Of a stretch of 64,000 nt of DNA, positions 17,887 to 26,579 are shown piece after piece. The DNA is from Nocardioides sp. CFH 31398. Lineage in GTDB: Bacteria; Actinomycetota; Actinomycetes; Propionibacteriales; Nocardioidaceae. Every line of letters begins with the position of its first letter. The stretch's first letter is position 1. A model generated the notes under the pieces. It saw only the letters and a list, made by a program, of their open reading frames with translations, had not been told where the DNA came from and searched no databases. Location: contig NZ_JAKUHT010000011.1 of NCBI RefSeq assembly GCF_022436705.1, forward strand, positions 62,001 through 126,000, in the 5' to 3' direction. A program made the position numbers and the translations under genes.

Positions 17887-18477
17887 GTGGACGTCGAGTC
17901 GGTGCTGGAGGCGGTGGGCCCGCGGTTGCGGACCCTGCGGGGCGAGCAGGGGGTGACGCTGGCGGGCCTGGCCGAGCAGACGGGCATCTCGGTCAGCACG
18001 CTGTCGCGCCTGGAGTCGGGTGGGCGCAAGCCGACCCTCGAGCTGCTGCTGCCGATCGCCCGCGCCTACGGGATGGCCCTCGACGAGCTGCTGGAGACGA
18101 CGACCGCGACCGACCCCCGTGTGCCGCAGCGCGCGGTCACGAACGGGCCGCTGACGATGATCCCGCTCTCACGCCGCGCGGGAGGGCTGCAGGCGTACAA
18201 GATGATCCTCGCGCCGGGGTCGCAGCGCCGTGAGCCGGACCCGCGGACCCACGAGGGCTACGAGTGGCTCTACGTGCTCGACGGCCGCCTACGGATGGTG
18301 CTGGGCGACCACGACATCGTGCTCGAGCCCGGCGAGGTCGCCGAGTTCGACACCCGCCTGCCGCACTGGTTCGGCGGCGCCGACGGGCACCGCGTCGAGA
18401 TGCTGTCGATCTTCAGCCGGGAGGGCGAGAAGATGCACGTCCGAGCTGCTTCCACGAGGAACGAGCAGAAGCGCTAG
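17887..18477 (+). CDS. XRE-family regulator with C-terminal cupin
   Basis: 196 aa. Helix-turn-helix in residues 8-65 (LRTLRGEQGVTLAGLAEQTG then SVSTLSRLESGGRKPTLELL) and a cupin_2 domain from about 110 to 185 with HEGYEWLYVLDGRLRMVLGD and LEPGEVAEFDTRLPHWF; His, Glu and His residues there could hold a metal or ligand. Proteins of this architecture usually sense a small molecule. It is divergent from the CPFC flavoprotein and probably controls it through the inverted repeat at 17862-17876. Confidence 0.88.
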   Translation: MDVESVLEAVGPRLRTLRGEQGVTLAGLAEQTGISVSTLSRLESGGRKPTLELLLPIARAYGMALDELLETTTATDPRVPQRAVTNGPLTMIPLSRRAGGLQAYKMILAPGSQRREPDPRTHEGYEWLYVLDGRLRMVLGDHDIVLEPGEVAEFDTRLPHWFGGADGHRVEMLSIFSREGEKMHVRAASTRNEQKR

Positions 18478-18478
18478 C

Positions 18479-18498
18479 CGGCGGGGCGTCGCCCGCCG
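18479..18498. terminator. Bidirectional terminator candidate
   Basis: Stem cggcggg/cccgccg with a six-base loop, directly between the convergent ends of the XRE-cupin gene and the NAD(P)-binding protein gene. Confidence 0.45.
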
Positions 18499-18518
18499 CG
18501 GGCCAGGGCCGAGCGGCC

Positions 18519-19172
18519 TCAGGAGCTGCGGATCGCCGCCAGGACGGGCGTCTGCCCCGCCACCAGCTCCCACTGCTTGCCGATCGTGGCCTCCTCGTCG
18601 AGGCAGGCGGCCACGACGGCGGCGACGTCGGCGCGCGGGATGGAGCCGCGGTCGAGCGTCGGCGCGAGGGCCACCATGCCCGTGCCGGGCTCGTCGACGA
18701 GACCCCCGGGGCGCAGGATCGTCCAGTCCAGCCCGGACTCGCGGAGGGCCGCGTCGGCGTCGCGCTTCGCCGCGACGTACGCCTGCCACACCTCGCCGGC
18801 GTCGTCGGCGACGGGCTCGTCGACGCCGATGGCGGAGATCTGCACGAACCGGGAGATCCCGGCCTGCTGGGCGCCCTCGACGGACTTCAGCGAGCCCTCG
18901 AGGTCGACGGTGCGCTTGCGCTCGACGTCGCCGTCCGGCCCGCCGCCCGCGGCGAACACGACTGCGGAGCAGCCCTCGAAGGCGGCGGCGAAGGCGGCGG
19001 CGTCGTCCGACTCGATGTCGAGGAGGCGGACCTCCGCCCCGGCGGCCTCGAGGTCGGCGCGGTAGTCCTCGTTGCGCACGAGGGCGACCGGGGTGTGACC
19101 GGCCTCGACCAGGAAGGGGTGCAGGTGACGGGCGACCTGCCCGTGGCCTCCGACGACGGCGATGTTCGACAT
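18519..19172 (-). CDS. NAD(P)-binding atypical SDR protein
   Basis: 217 aa, NAD(P)H-binding Rossmann protein of the YwnB/HSCARG-like type. N-terminal IAVVGGHGQVARHLHPFLVEAGH is the dinucleotide loop; VVFAAGGGPDGD and ISRFVQISAIGVDEP follow the SDR pattern, and ALRESGLDWTILRPGGLVDEPGTG is the characteristic family segment. TAGCGT lies six bases before ATG 19172, suggesting a leaderless start. Probably a redox sensor or reductase; substrate unknown. Confidence 0.85.
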   Translation of the reverse strand: MSNIAVVGGHGQVARHLHPFLVEAGHTPVALVRNEDYRADLEAAGAEVRLLDIESDDAAAFAAAFEGCSAVVFAAGGGPDGDVERKRTVDLEGSLKSVEGAQQAGISRFVQISAIGVDEPVADDAGEVWQAYVAAKRDADAALRESGLDWTILRPGGLVDEPGTGMVALAPTLDRGSIPRADVAAVVAACLDEEATIGKQWELVAGQTPVLAAIRSS

Positions 19173-19197
19173 GCCCGCCACGCTACCGGCGGGCACC

Positions 19198-20145
19198 TCA
19201 GGTCCGGGGCCGCTCCGGGGGAGCCTCGCCGCGCAGGACGGCGAGCAGTCGCTCCGCCGAGCTGCCGAGCCCCCACCGCTCGGTGAGCGCCGCGAAGCCG
19301 TCGGGGTCGGCGGGCGCCGACGGCAGCGTCAGGTCGTGGTGGGCGAGGTCCAGGTCGCGACGGACGGCGACGACCCGCGGCGCCACGGCCAGGTAGTCGG
19401 TGGCCGTGCGGACCTTCCCGCGGGGTCCCGGCCCGAGGTCGGACGACGGGTCCTCGACGGCCGCGAGGATCCCGTCCAGGTCACCGAAGCGGCCCAGCAG
19501 GGTCGCGGCGGTCTTGTCGCCGACCCCGGCCACCCCGGGCAGGCCGTCGGACGAGTCGCCCCGCAGCGTCGCGAAGTCGGCGTACTGCGCGGCGTGCACG
19601 CCGTAGCGCTCGACGACCCAGGCGTCGTCGACCCGGTCGTGGCGCCCGACCCCGCGCGCCGTGTAGAGCACCCGCACCTCGGCGGCGTCGTCGACGAGCT
19701 GGAACAGGTCGCGGTCGCCCGTGACGACGTCGACGGGCATCCCCGCGCCGGTGGCCAGGGTGCCGATGACGTCGTCGGCCTCCATCTCGGCGTGCCCGAC
19801 GACAGCGATCCCCAGCGCCTCGAGGACCTGCCGGATCACGGGCACCTGTACCTGGAGCGGGTCCGGCACCTCCTCGACGTCGGGGTCGGAGACGACCTCC
19901 TCGACCACCCGGTGCGCCTTGTACGACGGCAGGAGGTCGACGCGCCACTGGGGTCGCCAGTCGTCGTCCCAGCAGCACGCGAGGTGCGTGGGCTGGTACT
20001 CCCCGACCAGCCGGGTGATGAAGTCCATGAGCCCGCGCACCGCGTTCACGGGGCTGCCGTCGGGCGCCGTGACGGAGTCGGGGACGCCGAAGAACGCACG
20101 GAAGTACAGGCTGGCGGTGTCGAGCAGCATCAGGCGTCCCGTCAT
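19198..20145 (-). CDS. 5'-3' exonuclease (polymerase I N-domain type)
   Basis: Stand-alone flap/5'-exonuclease homologue of 315 aa. MLLDTASLYFRAFFG at the N-terminus and later CCWDDDWRPQWRVDLLPSYKAHR, EADDVIGTLA and VTGDRDLFQLV give the acidic metal-binding residues, followed by the helix-hairpin-helix GDSSDGLPGVAGVGDKTAATLL. It would remove RNA primers or flaps and complement or duplicate PolA. GAGACT six bases before ATG suggests a leaderless start. Confidence 0.93.
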   Translation of the reverse strand: MTGRLMLLDTASLYFRAFFGVPDSVTAPDGSPVNAVRGLMDFITRLVGEYQPTHLACCWDDDWRPQWRVDLLPSYKAHRVVEEVVSDPDVEEVPDPLQVQVPVIRQVLEALGIAVVGHAEMEADDVIGTLATGAGMPVDVVTGDRDLFQLVDDAAEVRVLYTARGVGRHDRVDDAWVVERYGVHAAQYADFATLRGDSSDGLPGVAGVGDKTAATLLGRFGDLDGILAAVEDPSSDLGPGPRGKVRTATDYLAVAPRVVAVRRDLDLAHHDLTLPSAPADPDGFAALTERWGLGSSAERLLAVLRGEAPPERPRT

Positions 20146-20180
20146 GCGCGCAGTCTCCCACCGCGTGTCGTGCCGCCGCC

Positions 20181-20186
20181 TAGGGT
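20181..20186 (+). promoter_or_regulatory. Leaderless -10 element of the Lrp/AsnC gene
   Basis: TAGGGT ends six bases before GTG 20193. Confidence 0.6.
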
Positions 20187-20192
20187 GAGCGA

Positions 20193-20630
20193 GTGGAGGA
20201 CATCGACCGCACGATCCTGCGGCTGCTGGGTGACGACGGGCGCATGTCGTTCACCGACCTGGGCCGCGCGACCGGGCTGTCGACCTCCGCGGTGCACCAG
20301 CGGGTCAAGCGCCTCGAGCAGCGTGGCCTGATCACCGGCTACGGCGCGCGGGTGGACCACGCGGCGGCGGGCCTCCCGCTCACCGCGTTCGTGTCGATCC
20401 GGCCGACCGACCCCGCGGCCCCCGACGACGCGCCCGAGCGCCTCGCGCACCTCACCGAGATCGAGTCGTGCTGGTCGGTGGCGGGGGAGGAGTCCTACAT
20501 CCTCAAGGTGCGGGTGGGCACGCCCGTGGACCTCGAGGACCTGCTGGCCCGCATCCGCGCGTCCGCGGGGGTCTCCACCCGGACGACGATCGTTCTGTCC
20601 ACGCCGTACGAGGGCCGCCCGGTCGGCTGA
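20193..20630 (+). CDS. Lrp/AsnC-family transcriptional regulator
   Basis: 145 aa. N-terminal helix-turn-helix (ILRLLGDDGRMSFTDLGRAT, then STSAVHQRVKRLEQRGLI) and a C-terminal RAM/AsnC ligand domain with CWSVAGEESYILKVRV and ILSTPYEGRPVG. Such proteins form octamers and respond to amino acids. The neighbouring gene on the opposite strand is a phosphatidylcholine synthase-like gene; no obvious amino-acid pathway is adjacent, so the target is unknown. GTG start behind a TAGGGT -10. Confidence 0.92.
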   Translation: MEDIDRTILRLLGDDGRMSFTDLGRATGLSTSAVHQRVKRLEQRGLITGYGARVDHAAAGLPLTAFVSIRPTDPAAPDDAPERLAHLTEIESCWSVAGEESYILKVRVGTPVDLEDLLARIRASAGVSTRTTIVLSTPYEGRPVG

Positions 20631-20661
20631 CGCCCGGTCGAGGGCACTCAGTCCAGCGCGC

Positions 20662-21420
20662 TCAGTCGAGCGCAGCGCGGCGGTGCGGGGCGCGCACCGT
20701 CATCCACAGGCTCGCGCCCACGTAGTAGACGACGTACGCGAGCGACACCGTCACCACCGCCGGGTGCGGCTCCGGGTACTGCACGAGCATCAGCGCGTAG
20801 GTCACGAGCCACGCGCCCGCCAGGACCAGGTTGAGCACCCGGTGGACCTTGGTCTTCGACGGGTAGAGGTACTTCACCGGCACGAACACCAGCACGGCGC
20901 AGACGAGCAGGATGGTCGCCACGACGGCGTCCGACAGCCCGAGCACGATCACGTACAACGCCACCACGTTCCAGTAGCTCGGGAAGCCGAGGAAGCAGTT
21001 GTCGTCGGTCTTCGCGTCGACCCGGCAGAACTGGTAGCTCGAGGCGAGCAGCGGCGCCACCGCGAGCACGGCGCCGAGCGTCCCGTCCGGCAGGTAGCCG
21101 CCGTTCCAGAGCATGAAGACGGGCACGAAGCAGTAGGTGATGTAGTCGACGATGTCGTCGAGGCGGGCGCCGTCGAAGCCCGGGATCGTCTGTGAGACCC
21201 GCAACCGGCGGGCCAGCAGGCCGTCGGTGCCGTCGACCACGAGGGCGGCGAACAGCAGCCACAGCGCGAGGACCTCGTTGCCCGCCACCGTGGCGACGAG
21301 GGCGCCGAAGGCGATCGCGGTGCCGCTGGCGGTGTAGGTGTGGAGCATCCAGCCTGCGGCGCGCAGCGGCCGGGACGCCGGGGACGACGAGGACGCCTCG
21401 GCGGCGGTGACTGCGGTCAT
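20662..21420 (-). CDS. CDP-alcohol phosphatidyltransferase, Pcs-like
   Basis: Membrane phospholipid synthase of 252 aa. It carries the CDP-alcohol transferase signature: DGTDGLLAR, then GARLDDIVD nine residues further. The sequence after it, YITYCFVPVFMLWNGG, and the conserved CRVDAKTDDNCFLGFPSYWNV segment are those of phosphatidylcholine synthases, which condense choline with CDP-diacylglycerol. About eight membrane segments. ATG 21420 was chosen because residues upstream are not family-like. Choline as substrate is inferred from similarity; phosphatidylcholine should be tested. Confidence 0.82.
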   Translation of the reverse strand: MTAVTAAEASSSSPASRPLRAAGWMLHTYTASGTAIAFGALVATVAGNEVLALWLLFAALVVDGTDGLLARRLRVSQTIPGFDGARLDDIVDYITYCFVPVFMLWNGGYLPDGTLGAVLAVAPLLASSYQFCRVDAKTDDNCFLGFPSYWNVVALYVIVLGLSDAVVATILLVCAVLVFVPVKYLYPSKTKVHRVLNLVLAGAWLVTYALMLVQYPEPHPAVVTVSLAYVVYYVGASLWMTVRAPHRRAALD

Positions 21421-21518
21421 GGCGTGGACCTCTCCTGTGCCCGGTCGCGGTCCTGGGACGCGACATCCTCTCACGTGTCCTGCGCCGCGGACGCCCACGG
21501 CGATGATGAGGTGGACCC

Positions 21519-23139
21519 GTGAGCCTCGAACCGCCCGACCACGCCGCCGAGCCCGCCGCCGAGCACGCCGACGACCGGGGCGACGCCGCCGGGTCGCCCC
21601 GGCGCCTGCTGCTGCGCGACGTCCGCCTGCCGGGCCGCGACGAGACCGTCGTGGCCGTCGAGGACGGCGTGATCGTGGCGATCACCGACGCCGGGTCCGC
21701 CGCGGCCCACGACGGCGCCGGGGCCTCGCTCGAGGTCGTCGACGCCCGAGGAGCGCTGCTGACCGCCGGGTTCACCGACGCCCACGTCCACACCGTGCGG
21801 ACCGGCTTCGCGCTGCTGGGGCTGGACCTCACCGGCGTGCCGAGCCTCACCGCCGTCCTCGACCGCGTCGCGGCCCACGCGGCCGCGCACCCGGACGCCG
21901 GCGTGCTCCTCGGCCAGGGCTGGGACGAGACCGGGTGGTCGACGCCGCGTCCCCCGACGGCCGAGGAGCTCGAACGCGCGGCACCGGGGCGTCGGGTGCA
22001 GCTGACCCGGGTCGACGGGCACTCCGCGGTGCTCTCGCCCGCACTGGCCTCCCTGGTCCCGGGCCTGGCCGACCTCGAGGGCTGGAGCGACGACGGCCGC
22101 GTGGAGCGCGACGCCCACCACGCCGCCCGGGCCGCGCTCGAGCTGATGATCACCGACGCCGACCGGCTCGACGCCGCCCGCGCCGCCTGCCGGGCCATGG
22201 CCGCGGTCGGGCTGCTCGGGTTCCACGAGAACGCCGCGCCCCACATCGGTCCGGAGGCCGAGATCCCGCTCGTGAGGCAGGCAGCGGCCGAGACCGGGCT
22301 GCGGGCGACCGTCTACTGGGGCGAGCTGCTCGCCGTGGGCACCGCCCGGCGGCTGGGGGTCGAGGGCCTCGCGGGGGACCTGGTCGCCGACGGTGCCCTC
22401 GGCTCACGGACGGCCGCGCTGGGCGAGACGTACGCCGACGCCGGCTCCTGCGGGCACGCCTACCTCGACGCGGTCCAGGTGGCCGACCACGTGGTCGCCT
22501 GCACCGAGGCGGGCCTGCAGGCCGGGTTCCACGCCATCGGGGACGCCGCGCTCGACGCGGTCGGGGAGGGGCTGTCGGCCGCGGCGCGCCGGCTCGGCCC
22601 CGACGGGTCGGCGCGCCTGCGTGCCGCCCGGCACCGGGTCGAGCACGTCGAGATGCCGTCGTCCGCCGTGGTCGCCGTCCTGGACGAGCTCGGCGTGACC
22701 GCCAGCGTGCAGCCGCTGTTCGACGCCCTGTGGGGCGGGCCCGACGGGATGTACGCCACCCGCCTCGGGCCCCGCTGGGAGCGGACCAACCCGTTCGCCG
22801 ACCTGGCGGCCACCTCCGGCGGGCTCGCCCTCGGGTCCGACGCACCGGTGACGCCGGTGGGACCGTGGCAGGCCCGTCCGTGCCGCCGTCCACCACCACG
22901 CCCCGCAGCACCGTGTCGGGCCGATGACGGCCTACCTGGCGCACACCGCGGGCTCGGCGCGCGCCGGGCGCGACGACGCCGGCGGCCGGCTCGCGGTCGG
23001 CGCCCGCGCCGACCTGACCCTGTGGGACTGCCCCGCCGGGCTGACGGACGAGCACCTGCCACCCCTCGACGACCCGGCCGCGCTGCCCCGGCCGCTCCGC
23101 TCCTGGGCGGCGGGGAGGGTCGTTCCCACCGGTCGCTAG
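21519..23139 (+). pseudogene. Amidohydrolase (YtcJ-like) with one-base frameshift
   Basis: Metal-dependent amidohydrolase_3 family. The first frame runs from GTG 21519 and contains TAGFTDAHVHTVRTG, GQGWDETGW, FHAIGDAALDAV, RHRVEHVEMPS and SDAPVTPVGPW. Around 22873-22875 (ggcccg) the frame is lost: downstream, in the next frame, VRAAVHHHAPQHRVGP and MTAYLAHTAGSARAG continue the family to a stop at 23139. One extra C in the CCC run would explain this. Without it the protein would have 539 aa. Either a recent mutation or a sequencing error; all visible metal ligands lie before the shift. Confidence 0.85.
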
Positions 23140-23224
23140 ACCAGCGTCGGCACCCCGGCGTGTCCGGCGGCGACACGCCGAGCCCGTCGGAGTTACACGA
23201 CAGTAGTTCGGCGGAGGGGGTACC

Positions 23225-23264
23225 GCGCTGACCTGCGACGATGCGCGTCCCCGCAGGTCAGCGC
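23225..23264 (+). terminator. Strong hairpin after the amidohydrolase gene
   Basis: A perfect 13-bp stem, gcgctgacctgcg (23225-23237) with cgcaggtcagcgc (23252-23264), around a 14-base loop, 86 bases after the amidohydrolase stop. It may terminate that transcript; it could also be the first element of a structured RNA, since more hairpins follow. Confidence 0.6.
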
Positions 23265-23285
23265 CCGTTTGACACCCCTTGCCTG

Positions 23286-23508
23286 CTGCACGAGAGTCCA
23301 GGTGTCTGCTCGTGCAGTCCGCGGTAGCGGACCGGCGTCCGAGTGGCGATCTTGGAGGGTCGGATACCACGAACCCCGCCAAGACCGTCCACGGAGGTCG
23401 GTGCCGCTCGTGGGGAGCGGACGCGGAAGGGGTCGTGACTCCGTAGACAACTTCCTGGTGCCGGCAGCCGGTCGGTCCTGGGTCGGTCCGAAGGGTCTCG
23501 GCCCCTTC
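23286..23508 (+). other. Hairpin-rich non-coding stretch before lnt
   Basis: Between 23140 and 23591 no convincing protein is encoded. Besides the 13-bp hairpin, I see ctgcacgag/ctcgtgcag (23286-23294 with 23309-23317, 14-base loop), tccgc/gcgga (23318-23322 with 23327-23331), a composite stem tcttgg-a-gggt with accc-cg-ccaaga (23350-23360 with 23373-23384) and gaaggg/cccttc (23490-23495 with 23503-23508). The density suggests an unrecognised structured RNA or leader, but GC-rich DNA forms hairpins easily. Confidence 0.35.
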
Positions 23509-23578
23509 CGCTGTGCTGCAACGCGCCCGGTGCCGGCCCTGGTCCGCCCGCACGTCGGGCGGGCTCGGGCGGCCCCGG

Positions 23579-23584
23579 TAGCGT
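23579..23584 (+). promoter_or_regulatory. Leaderless -10 element of lnt
   Basis: TAGCGT ends seven bases before GTG 23592; if used, the hairpin-rich region upstream is not part of the lnt message. Confidence 0.5.
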
Positions 23585-23591
23585 TCGGGTC

Positions 23592-25211
23592 GTGCTCGCC
23601 TCCACGCTGATCGCGCTGGCGAGCGGACTGGCCCTGGTCGGCGCGTTCCAGCCGGTGGGCCTGTGGGTGCTCGCGCCGCTGGGGGTCGCCGGCGCGACCT
23701 GGTCGATGCACCGGTTGCGCTCGCGTCGTCTGCGGGTCGCGGTGGTGCCGGCGATCGTGCTCGGCGCCGCCTTCCAGGTGACCCTCCTCCTCTGGATGCG
23801 TGTGATCGGGGTCGACGCCTGGATCGGCGTCGGGCTCCTCGAGGGGTCGTTCTACACCGCCTGGGCGCTGGCGACGGTGCTGCTGGTGCGGCTCCCCGGG
23901 TGGCCGGTCTGGGTCAGCCTGGCGTGGGTCGCGACGGAGACCGCACGAGGGTCCTGGCCCTTCGGCGGCTTCCCCTGGGGCCGCCTGGCCTTCGCCTCGC
24001 CGGACTCGCCGTACGCCGCCGGCCTGCCCTGGTGGGGCTCGGTCGGCACCTCCCTCCTCATGGCCGCCACGGGGGTCGTCCTGGTCTGGGCGGTGGCCGA
24101 GGGACGTCGGCGCCCTGGCCTGCTGGCCGGCGCCGCGGTCGTCCTGCTCCTCCTCGTCGGGGTCCCGCACGTGGTCCAGCACCGCCAGGACACCTCGGGC
24201 ACCGCCCGGATCGCGGCCGTGCAGGGCAACGTCCCCGGACCGGGCGACGACGTCCTGTTCGACACCCGTCAGCTGCTCGCCAACCACGTCGACGCCACCG
24301 TGGCGCTCGCCGACCGGGTGGCCGCGGGGGAGACCCCGCGCCCCGACGTGGTCGTCTGGCCGGAGAACTCCACGACGTCCGACCCGTTCACCGGCAGCGT
24401 GCGCGCCGGCGTCGACACCGCCGTGGACGCCGTCGACGTGCCGCTCCTGGTCGGGGCGATCGTCGACGCGCCGCAGGAGGGCCAGGTGCTCAACCAGGGG
24501 GTGCTGTTCACCCCCGGCGTGGGCGCGGGCCAGCGGTACACCAAGTGGCACCCGGTCCCGTTCGGGGAGTTCATCCCCTACCGCGACAGCCCGCTCCTCG
24601 GCTGGGTGACCGACCAGGTCAGCCGGCTCGACCTGATCCCGCGCGACATGCTGGCCGGCGACCGCACCGACCCGATCCGGGTGCCGCTCGCCTCCGGCGG
24701 CGAGGTCGCGCTGGGCGACTCGATCTGCTTCGACGTCGCCTACGACGACGGGATCACCGCCCAGGTCGCCGCCGGCGCCGAGGTGCTGGTGGTGCAGACG
24801 TCCAACGCCATGTTCATCGACACCAACCAGATCGACCAGCAGTTCGAGATCACCCGCATGCGGGCCATGGAGACCGGCCGGACCACCGTGGTCGCCGCCA
24901 TCAACGGCGTCTCCGGGGTCATCGGGCCCGACGGCGAGGTCACCGAGAGCGCGGCCCCGCGGACGCAGGCGGTCGTCGAGGCCGACGTCCCCCGCGCCGT
25001 GGGCGCGCCCCCGTCGGTGAGCGTCGCCCCGTGGCTCGGCCGCCTCGCGATGCTGTCCGTGCCGGTCGGGCTCGTGCTCGCCCTGCTCCCGTATGGTCGA
25101 CGGCGCAGGCGGCAGGAGGACGGGCACGACCGGGACCGCGACCAGGACCAGGCCGTGCCGGGGGAGGACCGACCCACCCGCACCGACGTGGAGGAGGACA
25201 CGTGGGCGTGA
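23592..25211 (+). CDS. lnt: Apolipoprotein N-acyltransferase
   Basis: Transfers a third acyl chain to the N-terminal Cys of lipoproteins in the membrane. 539 aa: six to seven N-terminal membrane helices, then a nitrilase-fold domain on the outer face. The catalytic Glu-Lys-Cys triad is visible in VVWPENSTTSD, TKWHPVPFGEFIPYRD and GDSICFDVAYDDG. A last membrane helix and a charged tail end it. Its stop overlaps the start of the mannosyltransferase gene; in mycobacteria the two functions form one fused or linked locus (ppm1). Confidence 0.95.
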   Translation: MLASTLIALASGLALVGAFQPVGLWVLAPLGVAGATWSMHRLRSRRLRVAVVPAIVLGAAFQVTLLLWMRVIGVDAWIGVGLLEGSFYTAWALATVLLVRLPGWPVWVSLAWVATETARGSWPFGGFPWGRLAFASPDSPYAAGLPWWGSVGTSLLMAATGVVLVWAVAEGRRRPGLLAGAAVVLLLLVGVPHVVQHRQDTSGTARIAAVQGNVPGPGDDVLFDTRQLLANHVDATVALADRVAAGETPRPDVVVWPENSTTSDPFTGSVRAGVDTAVDAVDVPLLVGAIVDAPQEGQVLNQGVLFTPGVGAGQRYTKWHPVPFGEFIPYRDSPLLGWVTDQVSRLDLIPRDMLAGDRTDPIRVPLASGGEVALGDSICFDVAYDDGITAQVAAGAEVLVVQTSNAMFIDTNQIDQQFEITRMRAMETGRTTVVAAINGVSGVIGPDGEVTESAAPRTQAVVEADVPRAVGAPPSVSVAPWLGRLAMLSVPVGLVLALLPYGRRRRRQEDGHDRDRDQDQAVPGEDRPTRTDVEEDTWA

Positions 25212-26014
25212 GCGACCCCACCCGCCCGGTCCCCGAGGGCCGGGTCGTGATGGTGGTCCCCACCTACGACGAGGTCGAGAACCTCGCCTGGATCGTGGGG
25301 CGCCTGCGGCGCAGCCGGCCCGACGTCGACGTCCTCGTCGTGGACGACGACTCGCCCGACGGCACCGGCGACGTCGCGGACGCCCTGGCGGCCGACGACC
25401 CCGGCGTGCGCGTGCTGCACCGCACGGCCAAGGGCGGCCTCGGGGCGGCGTACCTCGCCGGGTTCGCGGTCGCGATGCGCGCGGGCTACGACGTGGTCGG
25501 CGAGATGGACGCCGACGGGTCCCACCAGCCCGAGCAGCTGCACCGGCTGCTGGACGCCCTGCACGGCGCGGACGGCGGCCCGGCCGCGGACGTCGTCATC
25601 GGCTCGCGCTGGGTCCCGGGCGGCAGCGTGGAGAACTGGCCGCGGCACCGGGAGCTGCTCTCCCGCGGCGGCAACGCCTACGTCCGCCTGCTGCTGGGGA
25701 TGGGTGTCCGCGACGCCACCGCGGGCTTCCGGCTCTACCGCCGCTCGGCCCTCGAGACGCTGGCCCTGGAGACGGTCAGGTCGACGGGCTACGTGTTCCA
25801 GACCGACCTCGCCTGGCGTGCGACGTCCGCCGGACTCGTGGTGCGCGAGGTCCCCATCGATTTCGTCGAACGGGTGCGGGGGCAGTCCAAGATGAGCGGC
25901 CGGGTGGCCGCGGAGTCGCTGTGGCGCATCACCGGGTGGGGCCTGCGGGAGCGGCGCCGCACGGCGGTCCCCCGCGTGCGTCGCGCCCTCGACGGCAGCC
26001 GGGGGAGCCGATGA
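25202..26014 (+). CDS. ppm1: Polyprenol monophosphomannose synthase
   Basis: Family-2 glycosyltransferase (270 aa) transferring mannose from GDP-mannose to polyprenol phosphate, the donor for lipoglycan and protein mannosylation. VVPTYDEVENLAWIV is the nucleotide-binding start, DDDSPDGTGD and GEMDADGSHQPE hold the metal-binding acids, and FRLYRRSAL and RVRGQSKMSG are DPMS-type signatures. No C-terminal membrane helix, as in the soluble actinobacterial domain. GTG 25202 follows a GGAGG-rich site; GTG 25208 is an alternative. Overlaps the lnt stop and is overlapped by fxsA. Confidence 0.94.
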   Translation: MGVSDPTRPVPEGRVVMVVPTYDEVENLAWIVGRLRRSRPDVDVLVVDDDSPDGTGDVADALAADDPGVRVLHRTAKGGLGAAYLAGFAVAMRAGYDVVGEMDADGSHQPEQLHRLLDALHGADGGPAADVVIGSRWVPGGSVENWPRHRELLSRGGNAYVRLLLGMGVRDATAGFRLYRRSALETLALETVRSTGYVFQTDLAWRATSAGLVVREVPIDFVERVRGQSKMSGRVAAESLWRITGWGLRERRRTAVPRVRRALDGSRGSR

Positions 26015-26574
26015 GCAGCCCTGGTGCCGCCCGGGGCGGGCCCGGTGCGCCTCCGCCCCGTCGCCGCCGCTCGCCCGTGCTCACCGTGCTGGCCCTGACC
26101 TTCCTCGTGGTCCCGCTGGTCGAGCTGTTCGTGCTGATCCAGGTCGGCGAGGTCATCGGGGCCTGGCCGACGGTGGGCCTGCTGCTGCTGTCCGCGGTGG
26201 TGGGCGGGTGGCTGGTCCGCCGGGAGGGGCGCCGGGCCTGGCGGGCGCTCACCACCGCGCTGCAGTCCGGACGCATGCCCGCGCGCGAGCTCGCCGACGC
26301 CGGGCTGGTCCTGGTCGGCGGCGTGCTGATGGTGGCGCCGGGCTTCGTGACCGACCTCGTGGGCATCCTGCTGATCCTGCCGCTGACCCGTCCCCTGGCG
26401 CGGGCCGCGCTGACCGGGATGGTCGCGCGGCGGCTGCTCGCCGGCGGGGCGGCGTACGGGGGTCCGACCGGGGGCGGGACGACGAACGGGCCGCGCCCCC
26501 CGAGGGGGACGCGACCCGATGGCCACGACGTCGTGCGGGGCGAGGTCGTGGACCCGCCCGACGACGGTCGGTAG
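26011..26574 (+). CDS. fxsA: FxsA family membrane protein
   Basis: 187 aa. Proline/arginine-rich N-terminus, then the FxsA domain: LTFLVVPLVELFVLIQVGEVIGAW, LLLSAVVGGWLVRREGRRAW and VLMVAPGFVTDLVGILLILP with about four membrane segments, and a disordered C-terminal tail. In E. coli FxsA affects phage T7 exclusion by F; its cellular role is unknown. ATG overlaps the ppm1 stop, so lnt-ppm1-fxsA form one operon. Confidence 0.92.
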   Translation: MSSPGAARGGPGAPPPRRRRSPVLTVLALTFLVVPLVELFVLIQVGEVIGAWPTVGLLLLSAVVGGWLVRREGRRAWRALTTALQSGRMPARELADAGLVLVGGVLMVAPGFVTDLVGILLILPLTRPLARAALTGMVARRLLAGGAAYGGPTGGGTTNGPRPPRGTRPDGHDVVRGEVVDPPDDGR

Positions 26575-26579
26575 CCGGC

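Noticed and set aside
23258..23610. Overlapping small open frames on both strands before lnt
   Set aside because: No ribosome binding site, no domain, and the stretch is dense in hairpins; treated as non-coding.
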